From Lithospermum erythrorhizon (lineage: Eukaryota > Streptophyta > Magnoliopsida > Boraginales > Boraginaceae), in contig JADFUC010000559.1 of the NCBI GenBank assembly GCA_019722365.1, positions 620,001-684,000 on the forward strand: 64,000 nt of DNA, in the 5' to 3' direction. Every line of letters starts with the position of its first letter. Position 1 is the stretch's first letter. Under the pieces are notes generated by a model. That model did no database searches. It saw only the letters and a list, made by a program, of their open reading frames with translations, and was not told where the DNA came from. The position numbers and the translations under genes were made by a program. Positions 1 to 12,916 of the stretch are shown piece by piece.

Positions 1-1109
1 CGTCCACAACCTCAACTAGGCAGTGTTACCACACCGTCTTTGTCGCCAGTTAAGTTATATGGACCAGTCGGCCTTGGCCAAATCAATAAGGATTTGTGTG
101 TAATAATTCACGTTCAGTATTTCCATCTTGTTTGTGTTTTGTTACATGTAGTATTACTAGTTTACGGCTATACGTTTAGTTCTTAAACAAGCCAAGTGTG
201 TTGTACTATTGATGTCTAAGTGTGAATGTTGTTTCATTTACGTACGCTTGTGTTTCATTAATATATACTCATGAAACTTTTATACTATGTAGTTTTGTTG
301 CAAGCAATTTACTAACTTTATATTACGTATTTCCTATAATTCATTTTAATTGATGTAATAAATCTCTCATTATAAATACAAGAATCTCGTATGAATGAGA
401 TCAACTCTTTTCAAACACTTTTCAGCCGGTGAACAAGTGAGAGTTGATCAATTGAACAATTCCCATCTAGTTTCTTGTTTGCCAATGAGGGATTTCCCAT
501 AGAACTAAAGAGAACTAACAATGTTTTAAGTCATTGGAAAGTTACACTATGGTTTAGAAAGGTTGGATTGGTGATCAATAAGAAAAAGGCATTGCATATT
601 ATTGTTTGACAATATAAATTAAACATTTCAACCTTCCAACTTCTAATTGTAGTAATGCAACAAGTTTTTCAACAATTAAAAAAAAACTTAAAAAGTGAAA
701 AAAATAGAGTGATCTTCATTATTTTAACAATGATTAGTTGTCCCCATAGGACCTCTAACATGGGCTATTGCAAGAGCGACATGTGATGCATGCAGAGTCT
801 TGTATGGAATCTTGCAGGAGAAAGATGAACATTATGGTGCAAAAGGGCTCTTGAATCCTGAATGGAAACATCAAGGACAAATTTAATCTGTTACCATTGG
901 TCCACACTCCACATCCATACTGATTTATTTCAGCAATAATTTGAGATATTTTTACTAGTAGTGAAAATGAAATGAAATCCAAAGCTAGTCATATAATCAT
1001 ATATGATGCAATACATATATAACTTTTGACTTTTACACCATAACAACATTGCCTTTATTGTAAGATAACAGTAAAAACCATGACAGTAAATTAATAAGAC
1101 AATTTACAT
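1..1109. other. Intergenic, no gene seen
   Basis: AT-rich sequence without a convincing coding region. A 75-codon minus-strand reading frame at 755-982 has no recognisable domain and no family resemblance. The right part probably holds the 3' UTR of the minus-strand gene that ends at 1110. Confidence 0.6.
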
Positions 1110-2418
1110 TCAGCTTCCAACAGCAAGCAAATTTGGTGCAACATTGTTACTCTGAGCTGCTCCTATACCATTTGAGTATTTGGTGCTGAAAAATCTTATT
1201 GGAGTAGCAAATGCCCTAATTTGATTATTGTGATGACCCACATTTGATGTTGTTCTCCTATTCAAAGTTTGATCTTCAAATGAAGAAGATGATGAAGATG
1301 CATGGTTGATCAAGAAACTACCAAAAATCCTACCACATTTCACTCTTTCTTTGATGCAATCTTGCCCATTGTTGTCACCACCATTTCTATGCATCTTGTT
1401 TTTTGCTTTTCCTTCTCTCTGCGATTCAACTCTGCGAAGTGTGCAATCTCCAAGACCAGTTGAAATCCTCCCGAAAAAATCACCTAAAAACAATGGCGGA
1501 TCTTGAACCAAGATTAACCGGGGATCAAAAACATTAAATCTATTATAATGATTTTTTTTTAATATTGAATAATACCAGTTTCTATATTTGTGTTAAATAA
1601 CTTATAATTGCAAAGTAGACTATTTCTTTTTAAAGTTGAGGGGGACTTTGCCCCTGTCTCTTCTAAGTTCCGTCATTACCTGAAAAACTCTTGCTTCCGC
1701 AGCCAACAGATCTGGATCTTGATACTTTCCTACCAGAAGCAACTTTATCAGAGCTAATTCCATGTTTCTCAACTTCCATATTATCCTCTGTTTTCCACTC
1801 TTTTGATGACCCTGAAGCTCCATTTCTCATATTTGTGGATGAAGCTGATGTTATAATAACGCCAGCATCTTTGCATGTTTTATCAGGTTTCTTGGCAATA
1901 GTATGCTTTGACGAAGATGATGATGTTGGGTAAAGAAATGACCAAAAGCCTCTTTTTTTAGCTCTGGGACATTCTCTTTGATCATGTCTAGGGGTGGTTG
2001 TAGAATTGCATCTTCTGATTGATACATCACCATCCTTTGTTTTCTTCTTATTCATCCTTTGAACTAACAGAAATGGCAATGTTGCCCTTCTGGTGAAAAT
2101 TTGATTAGAATGTGTCGACGCAGAGCGATGTAATGTGATTGCAGAGGAAGTAAGAGTTGTTGCTGCTGCAGTAGTAGTAGTTGTAGTTGTGGAGGTGACG
2201 TTGATAGCGGATTTCGAAGATGGGGAAGAAGGAGGAGAAGGAGAAGATAGGAAAACGGCTACAGAAAATGCAGAAGAAACAAGATTGCCTAGCTTTTCTT
2301 GAAGACAAAAAGCACAAATAGCACCTGGTGTGTTGTTCTTTGATGGATGTATAGCACATTGCATGCTGTCTTCTTCAATATCCTCTTGAACAACTTCCAT
2401 CACCATTTTGACTCCCAA
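1110..2418 (-). CDS. DUF740 / OCTOPUS-like-related protein, 2 exons, 370 aa
   Basis: Two exons on the minus strand, 2418-1680 and 1483-1110, joined over a 196-bp intron (CAG|GTAATG donor, TTTTTAG acceptor). The join turns SKSFSG into SKSFSGDFFGRIS, which fits the family, and gives 370 aa. The N-terminus carries a compact Cys/His motif (C21-x2-H24, then C35-x2-C38, in CAIHP...CAFCLQEKL), as in plant DUF740 proteins and the OCTOPUS group of membrane-associated phloem regulators. The middle is low-complexity (Ser/Pro run, polyThr/Ala) and basic. The C-terminus has the signature FGRISTGLGDCTLRRVESQR. Function is known only for some relatives, so a role in vascular development would be an extrapolation. 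ATG 2418 was chosen as the first Met of the open frame; Met5 or Met7 are alternatives. Confidence 0.8.
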
Positions 2419-3522
2419 TTAGCCCCAAAGTGGAAATGTATACTATATAATTTTATAGATTGTTGATTTTATTCTTCTTTGGGTATTTTGTTTTATGATT
2501 ACATATGTACATGTGAGATGATTGAGTCTTGAATGCTTGATAATGTATTCATTCAGGCTTATGAGGAAGGCCACAAAGGGGTTGGAAATGGATTCAAGAG
2601 AGAAATGACACTGAATAGTGAGTCAATGGTTTTGAGAGAAAGACATATAACACTGAGGGGGGAGGGGGTACTTGTCTTAGGTGCCCAGAAGCACGTGGAA
2701 GACTGACTAGATTTGTTAATAAAATTGATAAATGAGACAAGTGATTGCTTAATGAGTAATATGCTAATCAGTGCCATAATTGCTCTTTATAAGAATAATA
2801 AATATTGCACGATTGGTCTCACACAAATGACCATATAAGTAATAACTTTGCAGTTAAAGCCAGTGGTACATAAGGTATGAAATTTGGGGAGAATAATAAA
2901 GTGGTATGTACTGAATTCAATATGTGGAGGTTGATGATCCTCTAGAGTCTAGAAGTACTCCGTATTGAATTCAATAGGGTATTAAATTGGCATTAGATTA
3001 AAGACAAAATGCAGGTTGCTGACATGGGATTTCCATTACTCCAAATGTGTTTTGTCTCCTTCCTTGGGAAAAAGATGGATATTTTTGTTAGATTGAGTAG
3101 TTAATACTGTTCTATAGAAATTAATCTACAAGTATTAGTTAATTCGAAAACAACATCCCTATCATCACATGTATGAAACAGTATACAATTTAATTGCTCC
3201 TTACCTAGCTAAAAATGTGTACAATTTAACCCCTTATCCCGGATGGACGAAGCCTAAGATGGATTGAGATATGTATTAAATTGTACTCTACCAAAACTGC
3301 TCCGATTGCTCCCAAAACTTAATCCATGTTAATGTGAGACATCAAAAAAATGATGAAGGATCTAATAAGATTATAAGAAAGAAGGAAGAATGTCACCAAA
3401 CTATTCGAGATTTTATCTAATCATTCTACATAGTACATAATTATATTATACATATATGCAATACGCAACTTTTCAGCTTCCACTACATTTAATTGGGTTT
3501 CAGAAATTACAAAAAGATTTAT
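2419..3522. other. Intergenic, no gene seen
   Basis: Spacer between the DUF740-like promoter and the 3' end of the SWEET gene. Short reading frames (for example 2559-2777 minus) show no family features. A pyrimidine-rich, CT-repeat-like stretch at about 2640-2670 is the only visible structure. Confidence 0.5.
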
Positions 3523-5284
3523 TCAAACAAGATTCTCATGAAGCCACCCTTCTTCTAAGCCATCCCTTGAAGACTTGGATCCATCTCTATACACCACATA
3601 AAAAAGCACTTGAATTGTCCCAAGGAAATAGCCTGTTGCATTTGATACCTGTGCATTACCAACACATTTGCTTTTATCAACAAATTAATACATATAGAAA
3701 TAATTCCTAATTCATGTATATGGGGTATGATTTGCCCTATGGGTGCAATAGGCTCTTATCTTTCCCAAATTCCCTTCCAAACAAAGAGCTAGGATGTGTA
3801 TGTGAGTAATGTGACTCATTTCTAGTAATGTTAAGAATTTGAAAGAACTTATGAGTTCCACCACGAAATTAATTTACAGTAACTACTTTGCATTAGGAAA
3901 GTAGCCAACCTCGTATATTCATGACATATTCAAATGTTGGAATGTTATACGAGTCTACCTCCAATACAATCTAATTAATGTTAGTCTCAACCACATGTTG
4001 CTATATATCCACAGTCCGTTAGAATGAGATATTGTAAAGAGTTTATCCATACCAAGATGAATTTATCGTTTACCAAGAAACCATAGAGAGCCCATAGCCC
4101 TCCATTTACCACCATGGAAACTGACAACCACAATGGCATGAATTCTACACTGTTCATTTCCACTGCTCTCTTCTGCATGGCAAATAACAAACTGTCATTG
4201 TAGTTATATATTTATATTCTGAATACATATGATCGACAATATTTCTTAAAATTAATAATCAGATGGCAAGAGTCAATATTTCTTAAAATTACCATGGCGG
4301 CTAACGGAGAACAATACACTGAGATGGTAAGGCCTGCACATAGGATCCCTACTGTATCAAGCCTTGTCTTTCCATTAACTCCCAGTTCACCCACCAGAAT
4401 TGCTGCCACCACAAAACCAATGTCGAATATCCCGACAAGGATACCTGCTTTCACCTATAAATTCAAACAAATTTAAAACCAATTGTCCGATTATCAATAC
4501 TATATATGATTATCAATACTATATATAACGTATAACGCTAAAATCGCCGTGCGTCATTTACGCTACGAACTACCTAAATACCATTCATTCTAACAAAATA
4601 ACTACTACTCAAAAATTCATTTCCACTTTTATCCGCTATATTTATTGTTATTGGTTTGGCGATGATATACTTGGATAAACATAACTACCAATTTATTTAT
4701 ATTTATGGTGACTCATATGTGATTTAATATAAATAATCTGTGATTGCACGGTAAAATGAGCAATCACCACATATCAATAAATAAATTTTGGTGATCATTT
4801 ATTTATTTTTAAGTTGGTATTATTATACTAGCAATTCCAATTTTTTTTAATTAAAATTACGATTAATTGACATGTTCTGCATCAGATAATCGATACTAAG
4901 TGATATATATAAGCAAAGAATGACCCAATGTATTAGTCCGTTTTAATTAACCTAAAATGTGTTAATATCTCCATGTAAGGCTTTGTTCGTTACACGTTTT
5001 CCTCTGATCATATTTTAATTTCAATTTCAGTTTCATGCAACAAACAAAATAATGAAACAAGTCCCAAGGATTAGAAAGAAAAAAGATTTATTCTTACCCT
5101 CACTTTTGGAGGTGCAAATACTAGAAATAAAACAACATAAGTTGTCATAATTGAAACACCAACTCCGTTAATGGTGGCAACAAGAAGCCCTCCAGGTTTG
5201 ATGATGCCATAGTAAGTCCACAAGGATGCACAAACAAGTCCGAAAATGTATGGAAATATTTGAAACTCTTCAGTTGATCTTCGT
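3523..5284 (-). CDS. SWEET16/17-type sugar transporter, four 3' exons; 5' end missing or degenerate
   Basis: Four minus-strand exons are well supported: 5284-5098, 4454-4293 (162 bp), 4172-4053 (120 bp) and 3648-3523. The 162- and 120-bp sizes are typical SWEET exons. Joined in frame they encode RRRSTEEFQIFPYIF...LWTYYGIIKPGG, then CAGLTISVYCSPLAAM, NSVEFMPLWLS and SNATGYFLGTIQVLFYVVYR, and stop at TGA 3525-3523: MtN3/saliva transmembrane segments 2 to 7. TEEF, WTYYGI and IKPGG are closest to the vacuolar fructose carriers SWEET16/17. Oddities: the usual YGSPL is YCSPL, and the near-invariant VPN of TM7 is VSN. No intact first exon with an ATG was found upstream; the sequence there looks decayed (see 5285-5620). 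The open 3' exons suggest a recent pseudogene or a gene with an unusual 5' end. Confidence 0.75.
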
Positions 5285-5620
5285 CTACCATCCTCCAATT
5301 GAATTAAAGTTAAAATAGAGTGGAAATGCATTTTCGATCATTAGTAAGAGCAAGATAGTAAGAAATTAACAAGTTTGTGAAAGTCTCCGCCTTGGGAGTG
5401 GTACTTATTACTATATATGATCGAATAAAATAATAATGCGAAGCAGAATCAAATGGGACATCATATGCATGGTGTCACCAAATGTCCAAGTTGCTAGAGC
5501 CAGGAAACACACTTTCCTGCTGCCTGAGGATCGGTGATGCATCTGTCAATTAGTGCTATGATGCCATGCATTCTACTTGTCCTACAACTCCAACAAACAA
5601 AATAGTCGTTAGCTCAAAAT
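5285..5620 (-). pseudogene. Possible degenerate 5' exons of the SWEET gene
   Basis: Read on the minus strand, 5285-5300 encodes NWRMV in the frame shifted by one base relative to RRRSTEEF. This matches the family's FWRIV-RRRS if one base was lost, and no AG acceptor lies directly upstream. At about 5516-5479 a 38-bp stretch after CAG encodes KVCFLALATWTF, resembling the SWEET exon 2 peptide (SVLVFLAPV-TF). At about 5612-5588 the frame LFVGVVGQ resembles the end of SWEET exon 1, but no ATG lies between it and the upstream in-frame stop. These are short, hand-made matches; chance resemblance is possible. Confidence 0.35.
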
Positions 5621-8600
5621 CTAGCTTGGTCGTTACTATTTAATTTGCTAAAATATATATTAAATATTATTTGAAACTAAAATAATATTGCAATAATTAA
5701 TGGTTTTCAATATAGTAAAATTAAAATCAATCCTTAACTTTATCAACGAGAAATATAAAAAATAAAATTGATTATTCAACGTAAGATTGAATAACGTCGA
5801 GCTCGACTCATGTTTAGCTCATCTCGGTACAAGTCCACAGAGCCGAGCGACGTCCATGGATTGATTGGGGATCGAGATGAGGCTAAATTTTCTTACTTCA
5901 AGCTCGACTCGACTTAATTATTAATTTCATTAATGAGAAATATATAAAATAAATTTATACATATTCGGGTAGATCAAAATTAAAATTATTGTCTAATAAT
6001 TTGAAGTTCCACTCATGTGAACTTAGATTCTATTAAAAGTTTTTTATTTTTTATTTTTACCAAAAGAGAGGAATTGTAAATTACATACGATATTATACAA
6101 CAATTAAATTTTAAATTAAAGAATTTGCGCTGTTTTCATGTAAACAACAGGTTTTAACAACGGGGCATCGCTATCGCTTACTGGCTGATTGCACTAAGCC
6201 TAATGAAACTACTGTAAGCTTCTACTAATCACAGGCTTAAATGCCTTTTAAGACAAAAAGCTCACTAAACCGCCAAACCAAGCCCACATATTAATTGGGG
6301 ATCGAAGTCGGCCTAAATTTTCTTAACTCGCTCACTCTACTACGTATTCATTATAAAAATACCCAATGGATAATATAAGGCTAATTGGCTCTGGCCGCCC
6401 CAATGCACTATCGCTATCATTCATTTGCATCCTCGCATTTACGCTCTTTCTGAAGAAGACGATCCTTATACTATCGTTTTTCTCCTCGACGCCACAATGA
6501 CCTATAAACGACTACTTTACTCCTAACACTAAATTAAAATATAGTGACACATTTAAAATAATTTATATACTCAAAATAAAACTCCTATCATTTTTTCTTT
6601 TCGACATACCCCACCCTAAATTTAACCTATATCCCATCAATTCCCAAACTTTCATCTTCTTCCCCACCCCTATCCCACCCATCCCTGCTCCCCCAACCTC
6701 CAACTCGACTCGATAACAAAACAATAAAAAACTCTTAAACCTCTCTTTAAACACAACCAGTCAACCACCACTATGTCCTCCGCAATCCGACCACTCATTC
6801 ATTTTCCACGGTGGCACCATTGTGTTGTCTCCCCCGTCTGCTTACCTCAGAGTTTTCTTCGTGACCCTCGAGCTGATCTCTTACTCTTCTTTGGCTTGGT
6901 CAACACATCCTTAGGTGAAGATACTCCATCTTGTTTCTTTAACAAAATCACATTGGATTTTGTTGCTTACAAAATTGCTTTCTTCTATTGCTGACTTCAA
7001 CTATTCCACACCATGAGGACATTAACAAACTTATAGTCGGACGTGTTTGGTTGATTGATTAAAAGTTCATTTTTTTTTTCCAAATTACTAGAAATGGATC
7101 TGATGAGATCGGAGAAGATGACACTTGTGCAGTTGATTATTCAGGTCGGAATGAGAAGATTGTCCCCTTTATGTTCAATTTAGTAAGGTGTAGGGGTGCG
7201 GCTGTGGGGAAGAAAATAAAAGTTTAAGGGGTGGGGTAGGGTGGTGTGTTAAATTAAAAAAGTACTAATTTTATTTATAAAATATTTTAAATGTTGCTTT
7301 TATACTTTAATGAAAGATTAAAGTAAAGTGAAAAACAATATACACGCATCAAAATAAGAAATTTAAACTGAATGACTATTTTATCTTAATCGAAACTTCC
7401 TTAATCACTATATCTCTCAAAATGTGTATAACATTATAATATTTACGCGCATGCACTAATGCCAAAAAATAATAATAGTATATAATACGTTACCCACTCA
7501 AAATGAAATGATAGTACAGGCAATTGGCCAATTAGCCATAATATAATGAGTCAAAAGGGTCCATAAGCCGACAATTGAAAACCCCGCGCCCGATCTCCCT
7601 CAAACTCGACCTTCTCAGTGGCGGGAACTAGTAAGCTTCAGTTTCACTTATTTTTTTATTTTGTTCGGTTCATGTATTTTACTTAATTTTATAAGTCAAT
7701 ATGCAATTGCTAGGGTGATTATTATTTTAGTTGCCTAATTACTGACCAAGATAAATTGTTACTAGTTAAATTAGAGAATGCAATCGTGATTTGACTATAG
7801 GAAGATTAAATCAAATATCGGATATTGTATTGATATGATTGAAAATACAAGATGATATGGCTCGATACCATAATAAATCTAATACAACAATATCAATACG
7901 ATATCTAATAATATCTCTAATATTGCTCCATGAATTCGAGATTTGTTATTTTGTGTGTATGTATGCTTTAGTTCATGTTTAATCTATGTGTTGGAAATGA
8001 GCCTTCTGCTATGTGTATCGGCAATATAGTTTATGTTGTTGGTCTGGAATAATATGTTGTTTTGTATGAATCTACTATACGAGTTTCGTATGGCTTGTGG
8101 ACAATGTTTGTGTTGACTAATAATGTTATTGGGATGTGATGCACAAACGAGGATAACATATGTTAGAGTAATAGTCGAGATACTGTACTCTCAACTCTGA
8201 GCCCTTAACTGTAATTGGTTCATACTTCCTAGTGTAAGATTAATATGGAGTTTCATAACTGTAATTTATTTAGTTTTTTACTTTTATGTTTCTAATCTCT
8301 TCACAGATTACCTTACTGAGCTGATTGATGTGTGTTTGTTGCAGCGTAAGGACCAATTATGTACGCTAAAAGGTCTCGATTACTGTCAATAAGAAAAATG
8401 TGTGTCATCTTACTCTGATGACTGATCACATATTCAACTTCTACAGAACTTTTGCACAATTGCCAGGTGAGAAATTTGATATTCTCGTAACTTAAATACA
8501 TACTGAAGTCGGGTGCTCAAGTACATGTTGCATGAGTATAACAAAATACGAGCTATGTTTTGTGTTTTCTCATCCCAAATAAACTGCAAGTGAACCTCCC

Positions 8601-9345
8601 GAGAAGCCTAACGATCTAACATGCTACCCTTGGTACTTAATGGAAATCTTATGTCCTCTTTCTGTGAATGAATATCATACGTGTCAAAAGGAACAAACGT
8701 TTGAGCCGAAGTGGCTTGTCAACCAATGTAGCTGTCTCATGATATTAATTTCATTTTATATAACTTTCTTCATGATGGAAATTTGGGTCGACATGCTAAA
8801 GGCAGGACCAACATCAGGTTCCCTTTAAATGAATTATCTTCTGGTGAATTATCTTCTGGTCATATCTGGACAAACAATCATGAATATCCATGTGTGTAGC
8901 ATATATAATTTCTATGAACTTCAGTAGCTTAGGTTCGACTTGTGGCTCTTTTAGATATCATATATATTACTAATAAGTAATGATGTTATATATTTGAAAC
9001 TGAAGAATGGAAAGCATTTGCACAGACGAGCATTATGGAGAATACATCATCGTTATATTCTCTAGTTTACAGACTATTTTCATCATATTTAGATGGTTGG
9101 AGTAATCCTTTTGGCACTAAAGTTGCCAAAGGACAAGTAAGTAGGAATGTAGGATAGATATTATGTGCCTTGGCCTAGCATTGTTGTTGCTGAACTCTTA
9201 AGATCTGGGCAAGGTGCAAAGGCAATCATTCTGGCATTAGTCTAATTAATTCCAGCTGTCTCCAGAAGAAGCAGTAAATATAATTTGTGTCTTCTTCTTT
9301 TTACAAAATTTTCACAACCATATTATTATTGTAAAAGTGGACTAT
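5621..9345. other. Gene-poor intergenic stretch
   Basis: No coding region could be supported over 3.7 kb. Reading frames at 6563-6754, 6773-6994, 8313-8501 and 8640-8828 are short and without domains. A GC-richer block at 7560-7640 contains an E2F-type site and a splice-donor-like GTAAGC. A possible non-coding exon lies at 8345-8466 (flanked by TTGCAG and CCAG|GTGAG). These could be remains of a gene or of a non-coding transcript; the right end probably includes the MATE 3' UTR. Confidence 0.4.
7620..7627 (+). promoter_or_regulatory. E2F-type consensus site (GGCGGGAA)
   Basis: GGCGGGAA is a perfect match to the plant E2F/DP consensus TTSSCGSC read on either strand. It sits in a GC-rich patch followed by CTA|GTAAGC, which resembles a first exon with a donor. 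No protein-coding gene is visible downstream, so function is only a possibility. Confidence 0.25.
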
Positions 9346-10915
9346 TTAGACATGTTCATCACCTTCCTCACATTTTGTTATATGATCATCTGAATCTTCT
9401 TTGTTCGGGCCAACCAAGTCCTTTGCCTTCAATGACTCCCTTTCCCAGTTCGTGTTGTATATCACTACTAAGATGGAGACAATACATGCCACCTGAGCTG
9501 CTAAAAGTCCATAGCAAAGGCCTGTAAATCCTAATGGCCAGACGAAGCACAAATATATAGCTACTGGGGTTCCCATCAAGTAAAAAGAATAGAAGTTAAT
9601 AGCTGCCCCAATACCGGTTCTGGCACATCCTCGGAGAACACCACAACATGTTGTTTGGGGACAATTTGCAAGCTCACAAAGTCCAATAATAGGTAGCACA
9701 GCTGTTGTGAGCTCTAGAACTTCATGGTCTGCTGTGAAGACTCTTCCCCATTCATCTTTTCCAAGGGTGGTTAGTAAGAAGCCAAAACTTGAGGTAAGAA
9801 AGGCTAGAACTATGGCTACTAGTGTTGCAATGCGGGCCCTATCTGGTCTGCCTGCTCCAAGTTCATTGCCTACTCTAGCTGAAATTGATGAACTAAGAGC
9901 TGAAGGCAACGTATACATAAGAGACGTGGTCTGTATAACTATAGCTGAAGTTGCAAGTGCCACTTCAGGTCTGTCTAGATAACCAGCAAGAAGTGTCATA
10001 AGCTCATACCACCACCACTCTAGGCATACAGATAAACAGCTTGGTATAGACAGTCTAAGTAGAACCCCCCATTCTTCTCCTAGTGAATCTTGAGAAGTTG
10101 AAAGTTTTGAGGTTGGTGCTAGAGGTTTAAATAAAGGTTCGTCAGGGACACGAGTGTATACCATGTAGCCTATAAGGAGGAACAAGGTGTTAAAGTTGAC
10201 AATAAAGGAGGATACAGCAATTCCCTGAACTCCAAGGGAAAGGTAGAATGTCAAGAGAATAGTTATTGGGATATGCAGAACTATTGCCAGTGAAGCAGAC
10301 CATAGCAATGGCCATGTTGTTCCTTTACTACGCAAGTAAATACGCAGAGGATGGAGAAGGCTATTAGCAATAAGATCTGGGATCGCATATCGGCAGTAGA
10401 TGCTTGCAACATGTGAAATATCAGGATCTTGGTGAAGCCTTAGCATGACAGGCTCAAGATTAATCCACAGGACTGCAATTGGTAGTGATGTGAAGAGTAA
10501 CATGAGAATAGTTCTTTGCAGAGTGAGAGACATTATGGTTAAGTTTTTTGATCCAAAACCTTGGCTACATAGTGGTTCCATTCCGATTGCCAAGCCAGAT
10601 AGTACAGAGTAACCTGTGATATTGGTGAAGCCAATGGCCAATGCACCACCTGCTAGTTCTAGACTTCCAAGCCTCCCCATGCAGGCAACTATAATCATGT
10701 TCTTTAAATAGGTCACCAAGCCCATTGCCAATATTGGGAAACCAGTTTCTGTTATTTTCTTCAACTCTTCCTGTGCCTGGAAAAATGAAGGAAATAGAAA
10801 AAAGATGTCATAGAAAGTCAAATACAGCTACATAAGAGATGCTTGGTAGTTCTTAAGATATTGTAGTTTGTACCTGAGTCATTGTCGGGTACTTTTGAGT
10901 TTGCTGTGCTCCCAT
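9346..10915 (-). CDS. MATE efflux transporter (DETOXIFICATION family), 2 exons, 490 aa
   Basis: Exon 1 is 10915-10874 (MGAQQTQKYPTMTQ); exon 2 is 10776-9346, begins AQEELKKITETGFP and ends at a stop after EEGDEHV. The 97-bp intron has CAG|GTACAA and TTTTCCAG borders. The product is 490 aa with about 12 hydrophobic segments, the usual MATE size. It is a proton- or sodium-coupled antiporter fold that exports organic solutes or metabolites. MATE signatures include MGRLGSLELAGGALAIGF, SGLAIGMEPLCSQGFG, CLEWWWYELMTLLAGYL and RVGNELGAGRPDRARIA. CLEWWWYE together with the VPDEPLFKPLAP loop points to the DTX48-52 clade, where some members act on endomembranes in hormone or iron homeostasis. Substrate and membrane cannot be read from sequence. 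The acidic C-terminal tail (DSDDH...CEEGDEH) is likely cytosolic. Confidence 0.93.
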
Positions 10916-12888
10916 TTTACAATTATGTGCTTACTCTTATTCCTTTTCGTTACCTTGTTTTCTACTTCACTATGAGATGCTAATGTCTTATCTTTCGTTG
11001 GTCGCATTCAATGGTACTTGCATGCTCTCCCTCTCTTAAACACTAGACTTGCACAGGGCACAAGTCAGTCTAAACAAGAACGATTTTGAGTTATTTAAGC
11101 AAGAAAGAATTGGAAGACTTTATAAGAGTGAGAAATAGTTGTACATGCTAAAAATAAATCAATGAGAGGCTTTTATAGGAGCTGGAGGTAAGGGGAATTT
11201 GAGTTAAATTAACTTAAATCAAAGCCAATAACATTGCCTTAATGTTGTATGATGAAGAAGTATACCCACTAGCAACTGTCCAGGATCACATCTTATCAAC
11301 TTACCAATTATATTAAAACACATCCACCATTTCTGTTAATAGAATCATAGGCATGTGTAAAATTACCTCAATCTAGGATCTACTTTCACATGAATTAAGT
11401 TTTCTTTCTTAAATTGTGATCTTATCAGTGGCCTAACTTCTTTCATTATCATTGTATTCGTGTGCCTTTTATTCTTTTAGACCTGTTTTACACATCTAAA
11501 CATAATCACAAGCCCTTCTGTGGTATTTAGTTAATTGATCTATTTCAAGGTAAAGTGTACTGTACTTGTTAGTTAAAGCAAAAAATGTGGACAATGTTAT
11601 TTCTTTGATTGCCTTCCAAGCTTCAAGGACTAGAATAACTTAGTGTCTGCCAATAATGATTAAAATGCTTCAAAGACTGTACTATGTACTTATCGCTGCT
11701 TAAATATTTTTTTTTTCTCCCCCTACCCTTCTCTCTTCACTTCTGTCAGAAATTTGTTTAAGTCGATCTGAATCTTTGTTTTTGAAAAAAACCCTACTAT
11801 AAATTGATAATATAACTGGAGACAAGAAAACGGAAGATATATGCAGATATTAAGGCTCTTAATATTTAAATAATCCTTTATGGATGTTCATACTTATAAG
11901 TTATAACTGGAAGTGAGCGTTTAATCTATCATGGAAATAATATCTAAATATTTTGATTCTGTGGTGGACCATTTGCAAAAGCTTGCAGATTATTATAGAG
12001 TTAGGTCCTTCCTTTTTCAATTTTAATGATTTTATAGTAGTGGGAGGTTTCGTTCATATTCTGCTTTACATGCACATGCAAGTTTAGGTGTAGTGAACCA
12101 ATGCCTGAGGGTGAATTTCATTGTCAAATCTCAAATGTAGCACAACCTATGACCTAAAAAGTCATAATGCAAGAATGCTTGCCTTCAATATATGACAACT
12201 TATCTACACTAAGTATATAATTTATGTAGTCAATTTTAAATAGCTGTTAATCTACTCTTGGCTGATCAAGTTTGGTGCTTACTGCTCATTTAGGTTTCCA
12301 TGCACTTTTGACAGAGCACCTTATGATTGATGACTTTTGATAAGTTAGGGGAACTTAAAAGTTTTTAGATTGTGTACTATAACATGGCCTGCGCCCTTCT
12401 GTAGAGCTGCAAATATCAGGAGGTTTCAGGATCTGAACTAGTCTTGCCTTCAATATCTCATTTAAGTTTGCCGAACTTTGCCCCCAATGGTGAATACTCA
12501 TTAGACCATTATGAGGATGCAACTTCTGTCAAAATTGTACCACCAACTTTCTTACTGTGTTGATTCCTTGTATCCCACACTTCCTGGGTTGGGAGGGGGT
12601 TGTGTATGTTTCCTTTTAACCTGTGTGTACTATGTGAGCTGAGAATCTGTTTCACCATCTGATAAATGATTAAAGTTCTCTGCACCTAAAATGAAAACAA
12701 TCTTGTCCCTCACTTTGAAACCATCCATGTGCATTAGTTGCACCAGAATGACTCAAGTCACCAGTACCAATCTTCCCCCACATTTACATTCAAATTACAT
12801 CTCAAGCATCATTATCTTCACCTGTAGCTTGTATATCAACCGCTAAAGTGTTGGCGGTACAGTTAATTAAGGGAGGTAGTGGTGGTGA

Positions 12889-12916
12889 GGGGGGGTGGGG
12901 AAGGGGGGTGTTGGGG
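12889..12916 (+). other. Strong G-quadruplex-forming motif
   Basis: Four G-tracts on the plus strand (7, 4, 6 and 4 guanines) are separated by loops of 1, 2 and 4 bases, meeting the strictest G4 pattern. A looser G-rich lead-in starts at 12871. The motif is isolated in AT-rich intergenic DNA. Confidence 0.75.

Noticed and set aside
755..982. A 75-codon minus-strand frame
   Set aside because: No domain, atypical composition, no supporting signals.
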